Assembly (NCBI GenBank): GCA_003224075.1
Contig: QHYF01000011.1
Coordinates: 1 to 19,590 of the forward strand
Reading direction: 5' to 3'
Length of the DNA: 19,590 nt
Source of the DNA: Acidobacteriota bacterium
GTDB lineage: Bacteria; Acidobacteriota; Terriglobia; Acidiferrales; UBA7541
The notes under the pieces were generated by a model that saw nothing but the letters and a program-made list of their open reading frames with translations, searched no databases and was not told where the DNA came from. This document shows, one piece after another, positions 7,576-15,234 of the stretch. Both the position numbers and the translations under genes were made by a program. The first letter of the stretch is position 1. Every line of letters begins with the position of its first letter.

Positions 7576-7598
7576 GGTGCAGCGCCTGTCGCTGCGCC
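7576..7598. terminator. Hairpin between the convergent ends of pgeF and rlmN
   Basis: A 9-bp stem (GGTGCAGCG / CGCTGCGCC, one G-T wobble) with a five-base loop sits in the 56-base gap between two converging stop codons. Position suggests a shared terminator or transcript-end hairpin, but no T-run follows on either strand, so intrinsic termination is not established. Confidence 0.4.
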
Positions 7599-7615
7599 GT
7601 CGGGATGTTGTTCCC

Positions 7616-8698
7616 CTACTGGATAATGGATACCAGTCCAGTTTCAGTGGAGCTGTCCAAGAGCGCCAGTTGTCCGCACGCCGCCATCACATCCCGTCCG
7701 CGCGAATAACGAACAAACGCCGGCACGCCGCGGTCCACCAGAATTCGCCGAAACTCCTCAATCCTTTCTGGCGATGATTCCTGGTAGGGAAGCTCTCCCG
7801 GGTTCCACGGAATCAGATTTACCTTCACGGATTTCATTGGCGCCAGCAACTTCACCACGCGCCGCGCATCTTCCGCCGAATCGTTTACGCCGCCGAGCAT
7901 CACGTACTCGAACGTCAAATGCTCCCATGTGCGCAACGGATAATCCTTGCAAGCCTTCATCAGCACCGCAAGCGGATACTTCTTATTGATGGGCATCAGC
8001 GCATCGCGCTGCTCATCATGGGAAGCGTTCAATGAAATCGCCAGTTTGGGCCGCACTCTTTCCTTTGCCAGCCGCTCGATTCCCGGCACAATCCCGCTGG
8101 TCGAAAGTGTCACATGCTTCGGCGAGATTCCCATGCCTTCCCCATCCAGCATGATCCGCACAGCCGCCATCACCGGCTCGAAATTTAGGAGCGGTTCGCC
8201 CTGACCCATCAACACGATGTTCGTCTGCGGCGCAAGCTCCGCCTTGTGCTCTTCCAGCGGCAGCAGTGCCTGCGTCAGGATCTCTCCCGCTGTGAGATTG
8301 CGAATCAGCCCCAATTGCGCCGTCAAGCAGAATTGGCAATCGACCGCGCAGCCCGCTTGCGTCGAAATGCAAATGGTCTGCCGCCCCTCGCTCGGCATGA
8401 ACACGGCCTCCACCGAGGTTTCCTTCGTGGCCGCGTTGTCTTCAGCCGGCGGCAGCGCCAACAAATAGCGCACCGAGCCATCCGCCGAAGCAAACCGCTG
8501 CTTCACGTGCGGAAGCGTAATCCGCGCTTCATTCGAAAGCCGCTCTCGGAGAGCCGCCGGCAAATTCGTCATTCGCGCAACTTCAAGCTTCCTCTCCGCA
8601 TACAGCGCATGGTAAATCTGTCCGCCCCGGTAAGCCGGTTCGCCCAGCGCCACACACAACTCGCGCAGCTCTTCTTTGGATTTGCCCAACAGTTCCAT
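7616..8698 (-). CDS. rlmN: Dual-specificity 23S rRNA / tRNA adenine-C2 methyltransferase
   Basis: A radical SAM enzyme that methylates C2 of A2503 in 23S rRNA and A37 of some tRNAs. With ATG 8698 it has 360 residues. The small N-terminal domain (GEPAYRGGQIYHALY, 19-33) is followed by the cluster motif CxxxCxxC at 117, 121 and 124 (GCAVDCQFC). MGQGEPLLN, LSTSGIVPGI, LAISLNA and NLIPWNP appear in the expected order. The methyl-carrying cysteine is Cys341 in AACGQL. It lacks the 2-8-dual features I would expect of Cfr resistance proteins and looks like the housekeeping enzyme. Upstream in-frame starts exist at ATG 8728 and TTG 8749; 8698 best matches the family's N-terminus (MxxLLGxSxEEL), with a weak AAAAGG before it. 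It is divergent from the cysteine dioxygenase. Confidence 0.93.
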   Translation of the reverse strand: MELLGKSKEELRELCVALGEPAYRGGQIYHALYAERKLEVARMTNLPAALRERLSNEARITLPHVKQRFASADGSVRYLLALPPAEDNAATKETSVEAVFMPSEGRQTICISTQAGCAVDCQFCLTAQLGLIRNLTAGEILTQALLPLEEHKAELAPQTNIVLMGQGEPLLNFEPVMAAVRIMLDGEGMGISPKHVTLSTSGIVPGIERLAKERVRPKLAISLNASHDEQRDALMPINKKYPLAVLMKACKDYPLRTWEHLTFEYVMLGGVNDSAEDARRVVKLLAPMKSVKVNLIPWNPGELPYQESSPERIEEFRRILVDRGVPAFVRYSRGRDVMAACGQLALLDSSTETGLVSIIQ

Positions 8699-8822
8699 CA
8701 GCCTTTTACGTTTTGGGAAAAGCTCCATTGTCCATCGAGAGATCAGCAAGCCCGAACTACAGAATACCTCTTTTTCACTTGCTCTCTACTTTGTGCCTGC
8801 TTACTTCGTTTTGGAATCGCGC

Positions 8823-8828
8823 TATAAT
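8823..8828 (+). promoter_or_regulatory. Consensus -10 box for the cysteine dioxygenase gene
   Basis: A perfect TATAAT lies 46 bases before the ATG at 8875, leaving room for a normal leader with a GGAGG ribosome site. The -35 region at 17-base spacing (CTTACT) is poor, so an activator may be needed. Confidence 0.5.
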
Positions 8829-8874
8829 TCCTGGGCAACCCGCGCTTTTTCTGGAGACCTTCCGGAGGCTCCCG

Positions 8875-9471
8875 ATGACACAAAACGCCGTAACCGAGCA
8901 ACTCGCAATCACCGATTGGGTCAAGGACCTGGCCGCCATCCCCGAGCGCGACTTCACGCTACAGAACGTGCAGGACTACGTCATCCGCCACGCCGTCCGC
9001 CCGGAGTCCCTCGACAAGTATCTTTTCTTTTCCAAAGGCAATTACACGCGCAATCTCATCTTCAGGAACAACGTCTTCGAGTGCATGACCATTTGCTGGG
9101 ACATTGGCCAGCACAGCCGCATCCACAATCATCGCGGCCAGAATTGTTGGATGTCCGCTCCCATCGGCCGCCTCCGCGTCCAGAATTACCGCGTGGACCA
9201 GCGCGACGCCGCTCACGGCACCTGCAAAATCATCCCCACCGATACCTATGATCTAGATGCCACTCACCCCGCTTACGTGAATCCCGTCGAGCCCGTCCAT
9301 GAGGTCAAAAACCTGGCCGAGTTTAACCAGCGCGCCGTCAGCATTCACATCTATTCCAGACCTTTCGATTCTTGCGAGATTTATCTGTGCGAGAGGGGCA
9401 CCTATTCCGATGTTCCGCTGCACTACACGAGCGAGTACGGCCGCCTGAATCCCGACGAGAAACTCCTCTAA
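8875..9471 (+). CDS. Cysteine dioxygenase type I
   Basis: Oxidises L-cysteine with O2 to cysteine sulfinate, a cytosolic non-haem iron reaction that disposes of excess cysteine and feeds taurine/sulfite metabolism. It is a 198-residue cupin. Iron ligands His84 and His86 sit in RIHNHRG and His142 in PVHEVKN. Cys91 (GQNCWM) and Tyr160 (SIHIYSRP) are positioned like the Cys-Tyr pair that forms the thioether cofactor in type I enzymes. The ATG at 8875 has GGAGG upstream (8863-8867) and a TATAAT box further up. The gene stands alone; its stop lies only 13 bases from the convergent hypothetical gene. A related thiol dioxygenase with another substrate (such as 3-mercaptopropionate) is the main alternative, but the Cys-Tyr pair plus the overall pattern favours cysteine. 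Confidence 0.87.
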   Translation: MTQNAVTEQLAITDWVKDLAAIPERDFTLQNVQDYVIRHAVRPESLDKYLFFSKGNYTRNLIFRNNVFECMTICWDIGQHSRIHNHRGQNCWMSAPIGRLRVQNYRVDQRDAAHGTCKIIPTDTYDLDATHPAYVNPVEPVHEVKNLAEFNQRAVSIHIYSRPFDSCEIYLCERGTYSDVPLHYTSEYGRLNPDEKLL

Positions 9472-9484
9472 ACTGAACGGGGTT

Positions 9485-10432
9485 TCATGCTTGCCCTAAT
9501 TTTTTCAAGGGGAGAAAGGTTCGTATGACGCGCCGGCCGTGAAGGTATTCGAGCGTCTTGTTCAGGCCCGCGATGACCGCAAATACCGCCGCGGTAATCC
9601 ACAAATCCGCTCGCGCCGGTACGCTGCCATCTTGCATTCTTGAAGGCTGCACGAAACCTGCCGCCATCAGAACGTAAAGTATCGCTTCCAGAGTGAACAC
9701 TCCTTCCACCAGCACGCTGATGATGCCAAGCGCGATAAACCCGGAGTACAAGTATCCGCCCCCCGGAATCAGCAGAGTCCATTTCAGCAGACTCTTTTCG
9801 TCCTTGAATCCGAGTCCACACTGCTTGCAGCGATAGTTCTGCGGGGTCAGCGCGTTCCGGCAGTCCGGGCACAGGGAAATCATTTCCTGCGCAGGTGTGG
9901 CTTCGCCGCGGCTCGCGGGGAGAACCGCCGCCACGATGTCCTTGATTTTTCGGCCATCCCGTCCCGGCACTCTCCAGTACCTGTCTTTTTTCCCGTTGGC
10001 ATACTTCAGATCCAGGACGCGGCCGATCCACCCCTTTACTTTTGCCTCCGCCACGTCGCCCCAGCGCACACTCTTCAGGACTCTTTTCCACTTTCCGCGC
10101 CCGGTTAGTCCCAGATGAAGGATTCTGAGATTCGTGAGAACCAGCATCGTTGCCGTGACCCCATAGGCGTGCCACCCCAGCATAAACTGCTCCAACGCGC
10201 TGACCGGCGCCTGGCAATTCTTCACGATGTGGAAGACCATCTCATTCGGTTCCAACACGCCAGACAGGATGCCCCTCCAGTCTTCAAGCAGCTTTTCCGC
10301 CTTCTTCCGGCTCCGGTCACTCTCCTGGCCCTTGGCGTCGGTAAAGAGGACATCCTCGCGAATGGAAAGTCCGCCGACCGATAGCGGGCGCGGAACCACA
10401 TTGGTATGAATGGGCAGATCTGCCTGTGCCAT
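9485..10432 (-). CDS. Uncharacterised membrane protein: PH-like domain, zinc ribbon, C-terminal transmembrane segments
   Basis: I do not recognise a named family for the whole 315-residue protein. Residues ~45-172 look like a bacterial pleckstrin-homology fold: a helix, then LVLTNLRILHLG (98-108) and strands with SVRWGDVAEAKV (121-132) and RYWRVPGRDG. A four-cysteine zinc ribbon follows at 188, 191, 202 and 205 (CPDC...CKQC). The remainder is hydrophobic, with about three membrane-spanning stretches near 219-245, 247-262 and 277-292, ending in a short basic tail. No signal peptide is seen, so the N-terminal domains probably face the cytoplasm. ATG 10432 is preferred over GTG 10444 because AGGAGG directly abuts the GTG but is 12 bases from the ATG. 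Function unknown; a membrane-associated scaffold or sensor is a guess. It is divergent from the M16 protease. Confidence 0.8.
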   Translation of the reverse strand: MAQADLPIHTNVVPRPLSVGGLSIREDVLFTDAKGQESDRSRKKAEKLLEDWRGILSGVLEPNEMVFHIVKNCQAPVSALEQFMLGWHAYGVTATMLVLTNLRILHLGLTGRGKWKRVLKSVRWGDVAEAKVKGWIGRVLDLKYANGKKDRYWRVPGRDGRKIKDIVAAVLPASRGEATPAQEMISLCPDCRNALTPQNYRCKQCGLGFKDEKSLLKWTLLIPGGGYLYSGFIALGIISVLVEGVFTLEAILYVLMAAGFVQPSRMQDGSVPARADLWITAAVFAVIAGLNKTLEYLHGRRVIRTFLPLKKLGQA

Positions 10433-10468
10433 TGGAGTAGCCACCTCCTAACTGATTGATTGCGCGGG

Positions 10469-10497
10469 ACTTTATCTCATCTCCATATGTCCGTCAA
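10469..10497 (-). promoter_or_regulatory. Candidate sigma-70-type promoter for the PH/zinc-ribbon protein
   Basis: On the minus strand, TTGACG (10492-10497) and TAAAGT (10469-10474) are 17 bases apart. The predicted leader of about 30 bases carries the TAGGAGG ribosome site. The -35 box matches consensus at five of six bases. Confidence 0.5.
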
Positions 10498-10514
10498 GGC
10501 AGTCAGAATCATTT

Positions 10515-10536
10515 TGCGGGTCCCTTCGAACCCGCA
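10515..10536. repeat. Inverted repeat in the divergent promoter region
   Basis: Arms TGCGGGT and ACCCGCA (perfect 7 bp) flank an eight-base spacer that includes TTCGA. It lies 35 bases before the M16 protease start and could be an operator or leader hairpin. It vaguely resembles a tRNA T-arm, but no tRNA surrounds it. Confidence 0.4.
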
Positions 10537-10571
10537 TGGAAATCGCGGCCCCTCTATGCCACAATGTATAC

Positions 10572-11858
10572 ATGTCGGCCCTTGCTACCGATCTTCGGGA
10601 CATTGAACGCCACGCGTTGCCCAATGGCCTCGTGGTCATCACGGAGACCATGTCTCATGTCCGCTCCGTCTCCATCGGCGTCTGGGTCCGCAATGGCTCC
10701 CGCCGCGAGGTTCCCGAGGAAAATGGCCTCGCCCACTTTATGGAGCATATGGTTTTCAAAGGCACGGAGCGCCGCTCTGCCGAGGACATTGCACGCGAGA
10801 TGGATTCGGTCGGGGGCATGCTGGACGCCTTCACCTCCAAAGAGCAGATTTGCTTCAACGCCAAAGTTCTGGACGAGCACCTGCCCATCGCCTTCGACGT
10901 CATCGCCGATCTTGTTCTCCGCCCTAAGTTTGACTCCGACGACGTCAGGAAAGAGCGCCAGGTTGTCCTTGAAGAAATCAAGATGGACTTGGACAATCCG
11001 GAATATCTCCTCCATGAGATTTTCACTCGGGGCTTTTGGCCCGAACATTCCCTCGGCCGGCCCATTCTGGGTACCCCGGAAACGGTCCGCAGCTTCGATC
11101 GCGAAGCTCTTCGCACCCGCTTTCAGAATTGGTTCGCGCCGGATCACCTCGTCATAACCGCCGCCGGCAATGTCGCTCACGGCCAGGCGATGGAACTGGT
11201 TCAGCGCGAGTTCGGCCATATGAGTCCCGTCGGTCCTGCCGAGAGCGACGGCGCGCCTCACCCCGGTGCTCCCATTCATCTCGAGGCCAAGCGCGACCTC
11301 GAGCAGGTGCATCTCTGCATCGGCGTACCTTCGGTTCCTCTCGGCCACGAAGACCGCTTTGGCGTGGCCGTCCTCAATAATCTTCTCGGCGGCGGCATGT
11401 CCTCCCGCTTGTTCCAGAACATCCGCGAAAAGCAGGGCCTCGCCTACGCCGTCTTTAGCGAGCTGACGCCCTATTCCGACGCTGGCATGATGACCATCTA
11501 CGCCGGCACGGCCACGGAAACCGTCGGCCACGTCATCGATCTCACCATCCAGGAATTCCGCGCTTTGAAAGAGTCCCCGGTCACTGAAGAAGAGCTGCGC
11601 CGCTCGAAGAATCATCTCAAGGGTTCGCTCATGCTCTCGCTCGAGTCCACCAGCTCACGCATGTCCAATCTCGCCCGCCAGGAGTTGTACTTCGGTCGCT
11701 TCTATTCGCTCGACGAAATTCTCGCCTCCATCGAAGCCGTCACCCGGGAAGAACTCCAGTCCCTTGCCCAGCGGTATTTCCAGACCGAACAAATCGCCGT
11801 CACCGTCCTCGGCCCGCTCAACGGCTTCACCCTCGACCGCTCCCGCCTGGCCTGCTAA
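10572..11858 (+). CDS. M16 family zinc metallopeptidase (processing-peptidase-like)
   Basis: A zinc protease of the pitrilysin superfamily, 428 residues, the single-chain bacterial M16B size. The inverted zinc motif HxxEH is intact as His55-Phe-Met-Glu58-His59, and Glu135 (VVLEEIKMDL) fits the third ligand 76 residues on. HALPNGLVVITE (14-25) and GVWVRNGSRREVPEENGLAH (36-55) are typical of the N-terminal half. GGGMSSRLFQNIREKQGLAY marks the second, inactive half-domain (about residues 265-300). It has no signal peptide, so it is probably cytosolic. ATG 10572 is chosen over ATG 10536 because the conserved fold begins about 10 residues after it. There is no Shine-Dalgarno, and a CACAAT sequence six bases upstream suggests a leaderless mRNA. 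In many bacteria such genes sit near polynucleotide phosphorylase or dUTPase; that context is absent here. Confidence 0.9.
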   Translation: MSALATDLRDIERHALPNGLVVITETMSHVRSVSIGVWVRNGSRREVPEENGLAHFMEHMVFKGTERRSAEDIAREMDSVGGMLDAFTSKEQICFNAKVLDEHLPIAFDVIADLVLRPKFDSDDVRKERQVVLEEIKMDLDNPEYLLHEIFTRGFWPEHSLGRPILGTPETVRSFDREALRTRFQNWFAPDHLVITAAGNVAHGQAMELVQREFGHMSPVGPAESDGAPHPGAPIHLEAKRDLEQVHLCIGVPSVPLGHEDRFGVAVLNNLLGGGMSSRLFQNIREKQGLAYAVFSELTPYSDAGMMTIYAGTATETVGHVIDLTIQEFRALKESPVTEEELRRSKNHLKGSLMLSLESTSSRMSNLARQELYFGRFYSLDEILASIEAVTREELQSLAQRYFQTEQIAVTVLGPLNGFTLDRSRLAC

Positions 11859-11950
11859 CGTCGCCCCGTTTGCCGGGTGCTTTCACTCCTTGATGGCCAA
11901 GGGATTTAGCGTGGAGGTTCTTGTGTTCTATTTCGCCCGGAATCTGTGTC

Positions 11951-12724
11951 TTATGCGATTGCCAGTGCCATCCCTTCTTCGATGAAGGCCGACGCGGCAT
12001 ATTCAATATGCAGAACGCGCCTCGGAACGTTCGACTGAGACTTGGAAGATGCATGGACGACCAGCGGACGCATTGCCAAGACGCCGCCTCGTGAAACTAG
12101 GCAGTCGAGCGCGGCTATCCTTGTCGCAAGCTCATGAATCTCATCGTCCGTCAGTACTCCGAGTGTGTGAGTCCCCGGTAACACACGCAATGGCCCATTC
12201 TCAGTCGTTGAATCGTCAAGGTGAACTCTCAGCGCCAGAACTCGGCTTAGTGCGCTCGCCGGAGCGTGAGCATAATTCACGCCATCTTTCAGCGACCATG
12301 GCCCCCAGTCAGCCGTCTCACGCCGCTCTCTCAAAGGCAAGGCCGTGTCCTGATGCCACACCACCAACCAGTTTGCTGTTGGGGATTTGTCAAAAAGCGT
12401 CGCGCGAAACGGAATCACCTCCTTCCCCAAAACACGTTGCGCGATTTCCAGAAGCCCCGAATCCCGTGCCACAGCGGCAACCGCTGGAAGTTTCATCGCA
12501 TGCCGAACCCCGGCTCTGCCTCGTGGTACATCGGCCTGGCTCAACTCTTTAAGCAGCCGCTCAACGTCCTTTTGTCCAAGTATCCCGGGAATGAGCGCGA
12601 ATCCCTGCTCCTTGGCTGACACCAACCAATTCAACGGATTCCTCCAACCTGGCGCCACCCATGAATGATAGCGGTCTTTGGATATGAGCAAAGGGCGTTC
12701 TTCCTCGCTACGCTGTGCGCTCAT
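11951..12724 (-). CDS. Phytanoyl-CoA dioxygenase (PhyH) family Fe(II)/2-oxoglutarate oxygenase
   Basis: Probably hydroxylates an unknown small molecule using Fe(II), O2 and 2-oxoglutarate. It is 257 residues, the usual PhyH size. The iron triad is visible: His124 and Asp126 in VVWHQDTAL and His224 in PLVVHASSKS. Arg235/Arg236 in VPRRVLHIEY fits the 2-oxoglutarate carboxylate ligand. LRVHLDDSTTENGPLRVLPG (165-184) is highly characteristic of the family. The ATG at 12724 gives a short, charged N-terminal tail before the fold; no Shine-Dalgarno is seen, so a start a few codons later is possible. It converges on the M16 protease gene with a 92-base gap and stands alone, giving no pathway hint. 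Substrates in this family range from lipids to ectoine and natural products, so no specific substrate is proposed. Confidence 0.86.
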   Translation of the reverse strand: MSAQRSEEERPLLISKDRYHSWVAPGWRNPLNWLVSAKEQGFALIPGILGQKDVERLLKELSQADVPRGRAGVRHAMKLPAVAAVARDSGLLEIAQRVLGKEVIPFRATLFDKSPTANWLVVWHQDTALPLRERRETADWGPWSLKDGVNYAHAPASALSRVLALRVHLDDSTTENGPLRVLPGTHTLGVLTDDEIHELATRIAALDCLVSRGGVLAMRPLVVHASSKSQSNVPRRVLHIEYAASAFIEEGMALAIA

Positions 12725-12840
12725 TTCGGCGTGGCAGGAGGGGAAGCAGAAATGTTTCCGGCCCAGATGGTCCGCGGACGGTACAGCGCGCTGACGGAAT
12801 CAAACCTTCTGGACAGAAGCCGAGGGATTATCGTAACGCA

Positions 12841-14157
12841 TTAATTGTTGCTTCTCGCGGGAGCGACTGTCTCGGCAGGAGTCGCGTAAACGGCGCGCTC
12901 AAAGTGCTCCACTACGGAGTTCGCTGCATCATCGCTAAATGGAAGTATCTGCATCATGATTACCGCGCAGGTTTTCCTGGGCGGGTCAATCCAGAAAAAG
13001 GTGTTGTAGATACCAGCCCACGCCAGGGACCCGCGGGAACGGCCGCCTTCGACGGGCTTGGTGTTGATTCCCAATCCCAGGCCAAACTTATCCAGCGAAC
13101 CGGGGATGCGGAGGGGATCTCTGGCGAACTGGGGTATTTGGCTCCTTAACTCCACGAGCATCAAGCCGCCAATCTGGTTGCGGCTTATCTGGGCCACCGT
13201 TTCGGACTGAAGGATCCGTTTGTTGCCGAGTTTTCCGCCATTTAGCAGCATGCGCTGGAACTTTAGATAATCGCTTGCCGTCGAGTAGAGTCCCCCGCCA
13301 CCGCTGAAAAATCGCACTGGCTGGAAGGGCTGCGGCGGCGGCTCCAGAAAACTGCCGTCCTCCTGGCGCTGATGAAGCGCCACAACACGCGCTTGCTTCT
13401 CTGAGGGGACATTGAAAAATGTGTCTGTCATGCCGAGCGGCTGAAAAATATGCTGACGAAAGTAGTCCTCCAAAGTTTGGCCGCTGACTTTCTCGACCAA
13501 CTTGCCGAGCCAGTCCGTACTGATTCCATATTCCCATCGCGATCCGGGATCAAACAGGAGCGGCGCCTTCAGAAAGCCATCGTCTCCCTGGCGCGCACTG
13601 GGGACAGCCCCGGTGGCCACATACGCGTGCAACTGCGGATCGAAAAATTCGTAGGCGAACCCAGAGGTGTGCGAAAGGAGTTGCCGGACGGTGGGAGGCG
13701 TTTTGGGAGGTCTGAGCTTTGCTTTTCCCGTGCTGGCATCGAATTCCTCAAGAACCTGCACCTGGGAAAGCTCCGGGAGGTAGGTCGCCACAGGTTCATC
13801 CAGTTTCAAACGCCCGCTCTCGACGAGCTGCATAACGGCCACTGACGTGATCGGTTTAGTCATGGAAGCTATTCGAAAAATCGAATCTACTGTCATCGGG
13901 ATGCTTTTAACGGTATCCCGCTTTCCTGACGCACCTTGATAGATGACGCCGTCCGCATCCGCCACCATGGCCACAACACCAGGAAGCTTCTTCTGGTCGA
14001 CCGCCTCTCGCAAGACCTGGTCAATTTGATTGCTGGATTTAGTCGAACTGCCGGCAAACAGCGTGAGAACTGCCGCTGTGGCGAGAACCGCGACTAGGAC
14101 GCCGCGCGAAAAACAATCCACGAACAGCAGCCTGTTTTTCATGGGGAGAGCTTTCAT
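12841..14157 (-). CDS. Class C beta-lactamase-like serine hydrolase (exported or membrane-anchored)
   Basis: A penicillin-binding-protein/class C beta-lactamase superfamily enzyme of 438 residues. Many relatives are esterases or peptidases rather than antibiotic-resistance enzymes. The nucleophile motif is Ser98-Met-Thr-Lys101 (RIASMTKPI). LLSHTSGF (160-167) is typical, and Tyr210 in WEYGIS stands where the YxN tyrosine is expected. The third motif appears as WAG (GSLAWAGIYNTFFW) rather than KTG or HTG, which fits esterase-like members. One hydrophobic segment at ~17-36 is a signal peptide or membrane anchor (VLVAVLATAAVLTLFAG). ATG 14157 and ATG 14142 are both plausible starts; the longer open frame to 14253 begins with unconvincing sequence. 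A TATACT box at 14194-14199 suits either. The substrate is unknown. Confidence 0.85.
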   Translation of the reverse strand: MKALPMKNRLLFVDCFSRGVLVAVLATAAVLTLFAGSSTKSSNQIDQVLREAVDQKKLPGVVAMVADADGVIYQGASGKRDTVKSIPMTVDSIFRIASMTKPITSVAVMQLVESGRLKLDEPVATYLPELSQVQVLEEFDASTGKAKLRPPKTPPTVRQLLSHTSGFAYEFFDPQLHAYVATGAVPSARQGDDGFLKAPLLFDPGSRWEYGISTDWLGKLVEKVSGQTLEDYFRQHIFQPLGMTDTFFNVPSEKQARVVALHQRQEDGSFLEPPPQPFQPVRFFSGGGGLYSTASDYLKFQRMLLNGGKLGNKRILQSETVAQISRNQIGGLMLVELRSQIPQFARDPLRIPGSLDKFGLGLGINTKPVEGGRSRGSLAWAGIYNTFFWIDPPRKTCAVIMMQILPFSDDAANSVVEHFERAVYATPAETVAPARSNN

Positions 14158-14193
14158 TCGCAGATCAACCCCGATGGACTTCTTCGGTTGCGT

Positions 14194-14199
14194 AGTATA
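14194..14199 (-). promoter_or_regulatory. Candidate -10 box for the beta-lactamase-like gene
   Basis: TATACT on the minus strand lies 36 bases before ATG 14157, just upstream of the preferred start. No clear -35 box at normal spacing. It argues that the gene starts at 14157 or 14142, not at 14253. Confidence 0.35.
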
Positions 14200-14276
14200 T
14201 CCCATGCCCATGCGCAGAGGCCATGTTGAAGGCAAGACGATAAATCGCTGCAACGGATCCGTCCAACACCGGAAGC

Positions 14277-15170
14277 TTATCTTTGCGCGGCGCGTTCCGC
14301 GTTCACGGCTGCGCCAATGATGCCCATCTCGTCCGTGGTTGGGATCACCTCAAAGCGGCTGCCTTGCAGCGGGCTCATCTTCACCATCTCGTGCAACAGC
14401 CGGTCCAGCAATCCGATGTCGATGAATTTTACGTCTGGCCCCGTGATGAAAAACATCCCGGGACCTTCCATGTGAATGCTGGTGGCCGTGGCCGCCGCTA
14501 GTGCGCGGTGACACAACATCACGAATTCACTGCAGCGTGCGTCGCCTTCTCGGGCATTCTCGAACACCTCCTCGGGCTCCAGGTCCAGGAAGCGCAGCCG
14601 CATGGCGCGGCGGCCAAGGATGCCTTCCAGGTGGCCGCGTCCTCCACAACCGCAGAAGTTCTCCTTGGGATCCAGCGTGACAACCGCATGTCCGCCCTCC
14701 CACACGCCTTCGCTCGAAGGATAGCGCCCGAACCCCACGCCATTTCCGAGGGTCCACACTCGGGTAAGTTTGTGCAGCGTGCCTTGCGTCGCCGCGATTC
14801 CCGCGGCCATTACGTCTGCATCATTAAACAGCCGGACTGGCACGCCCGCGGCTTTGCCGCTCAGCGACGAAGACAAGGCCGCTTGCAACGCGAATCCTTT
14901 CACCTGCTGAAAATTCGGAGAATCTTCCACCACCCCGCTGTGGATAATGCCCGGGAAGCCGATTCCGATCGCCTCGATCTTTTCTCCGTCCGCAACTTTC
15001 TCGACCTGTTTCCGGATGCAATCCGCGATGCTTTCCGCCGGCATCGACTGCAGCGGATCAAGCGATTGCATCGTTTCCGGGTAGATGCTGAGGGGGCCAA
15101 GGACCTTGTCGGCCTCCACAAGACCCACCGCGATATGTTCCATCACCAGTACGCCAACTGTCCTGCGCAT
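14277..15170 (-). CDS. ROK-family protein (sugar kinase-like) lacking the canonical N-terminal phosphate motif
   Basis: ROK proteins are glucokinases, other sugar kinases or repressors. This one has 297 residues and no helix-turn-helix, so it is kinase-like. Conserved features are IGIGFPGIIHSGVVEDSPN (68-86), the catalytic-type Asp117 in LFNDADV, EGGHAVVTLDP (157-168) with His161, and the zinc motif CGCGGRGHLE at 173-182. The N-terminus, which should read DIGGTK/N for ATP phosphate binding, instead reads VGVLVMEHIAVGLVE, so the nucleotide loop is absent. TLGNGVGFG (140-148) replaces the usual TLGTGIG. ATG 15170 has AGGA six bases upstream. It lies 64 bases downstream of sthA on the same strand and may be co-transcribed. 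It is either a divergent kinase or a sugar-binding protein without kinase activity; the sequence cannot decide. Confidence 0.82.
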   Translation of the reverse strand: MRRTVGVLVMEHIAVGLVEADKVLGPLSIYPETMQSLDPLQSMPAESIADCIRKQVEKVADGEKIEAIGIGFPGIIHSGVVEDSPNFQQVKGFALQAALSSSLSGKAAGVPVRLFNDADVMAAGIAATQGTLHKLTRVWTLGNGVGFGRYPSSEGVWEGGHAVVTLDPKENFCGCGGRGHLEGILGRRAMRLRFLDLEPEEVFENAREGDARCSEFVMLCHRALAAATATSIHMEGPGMFFITGPDVKFIDIGLLDRLLHEMVKMSPLQGSRFEVIPTTDEMGIIGAAVNAERAAQR

Positions 15171-15234
15171 CGTGTTCCTGCCAATCTTAAACCGTCAAGA
15201 ATTCCAGCAATTCTTTCCTCACTCCGGCCACGGG

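Noticed and set aside
7616..8698. Possible Cfr-type antibiotic-resistance methyltransferase.
   Set aside because: Length, N-terminal domain and motifs match housekeeping RlmN, and there is no mobile context.
10515..10536. tRNA T-arm-like sequence (TTCGA in a GC stem).
   Set aside because: The loop is too long and misplaced, and no acceptor, D or anticodon arm lies upstream.
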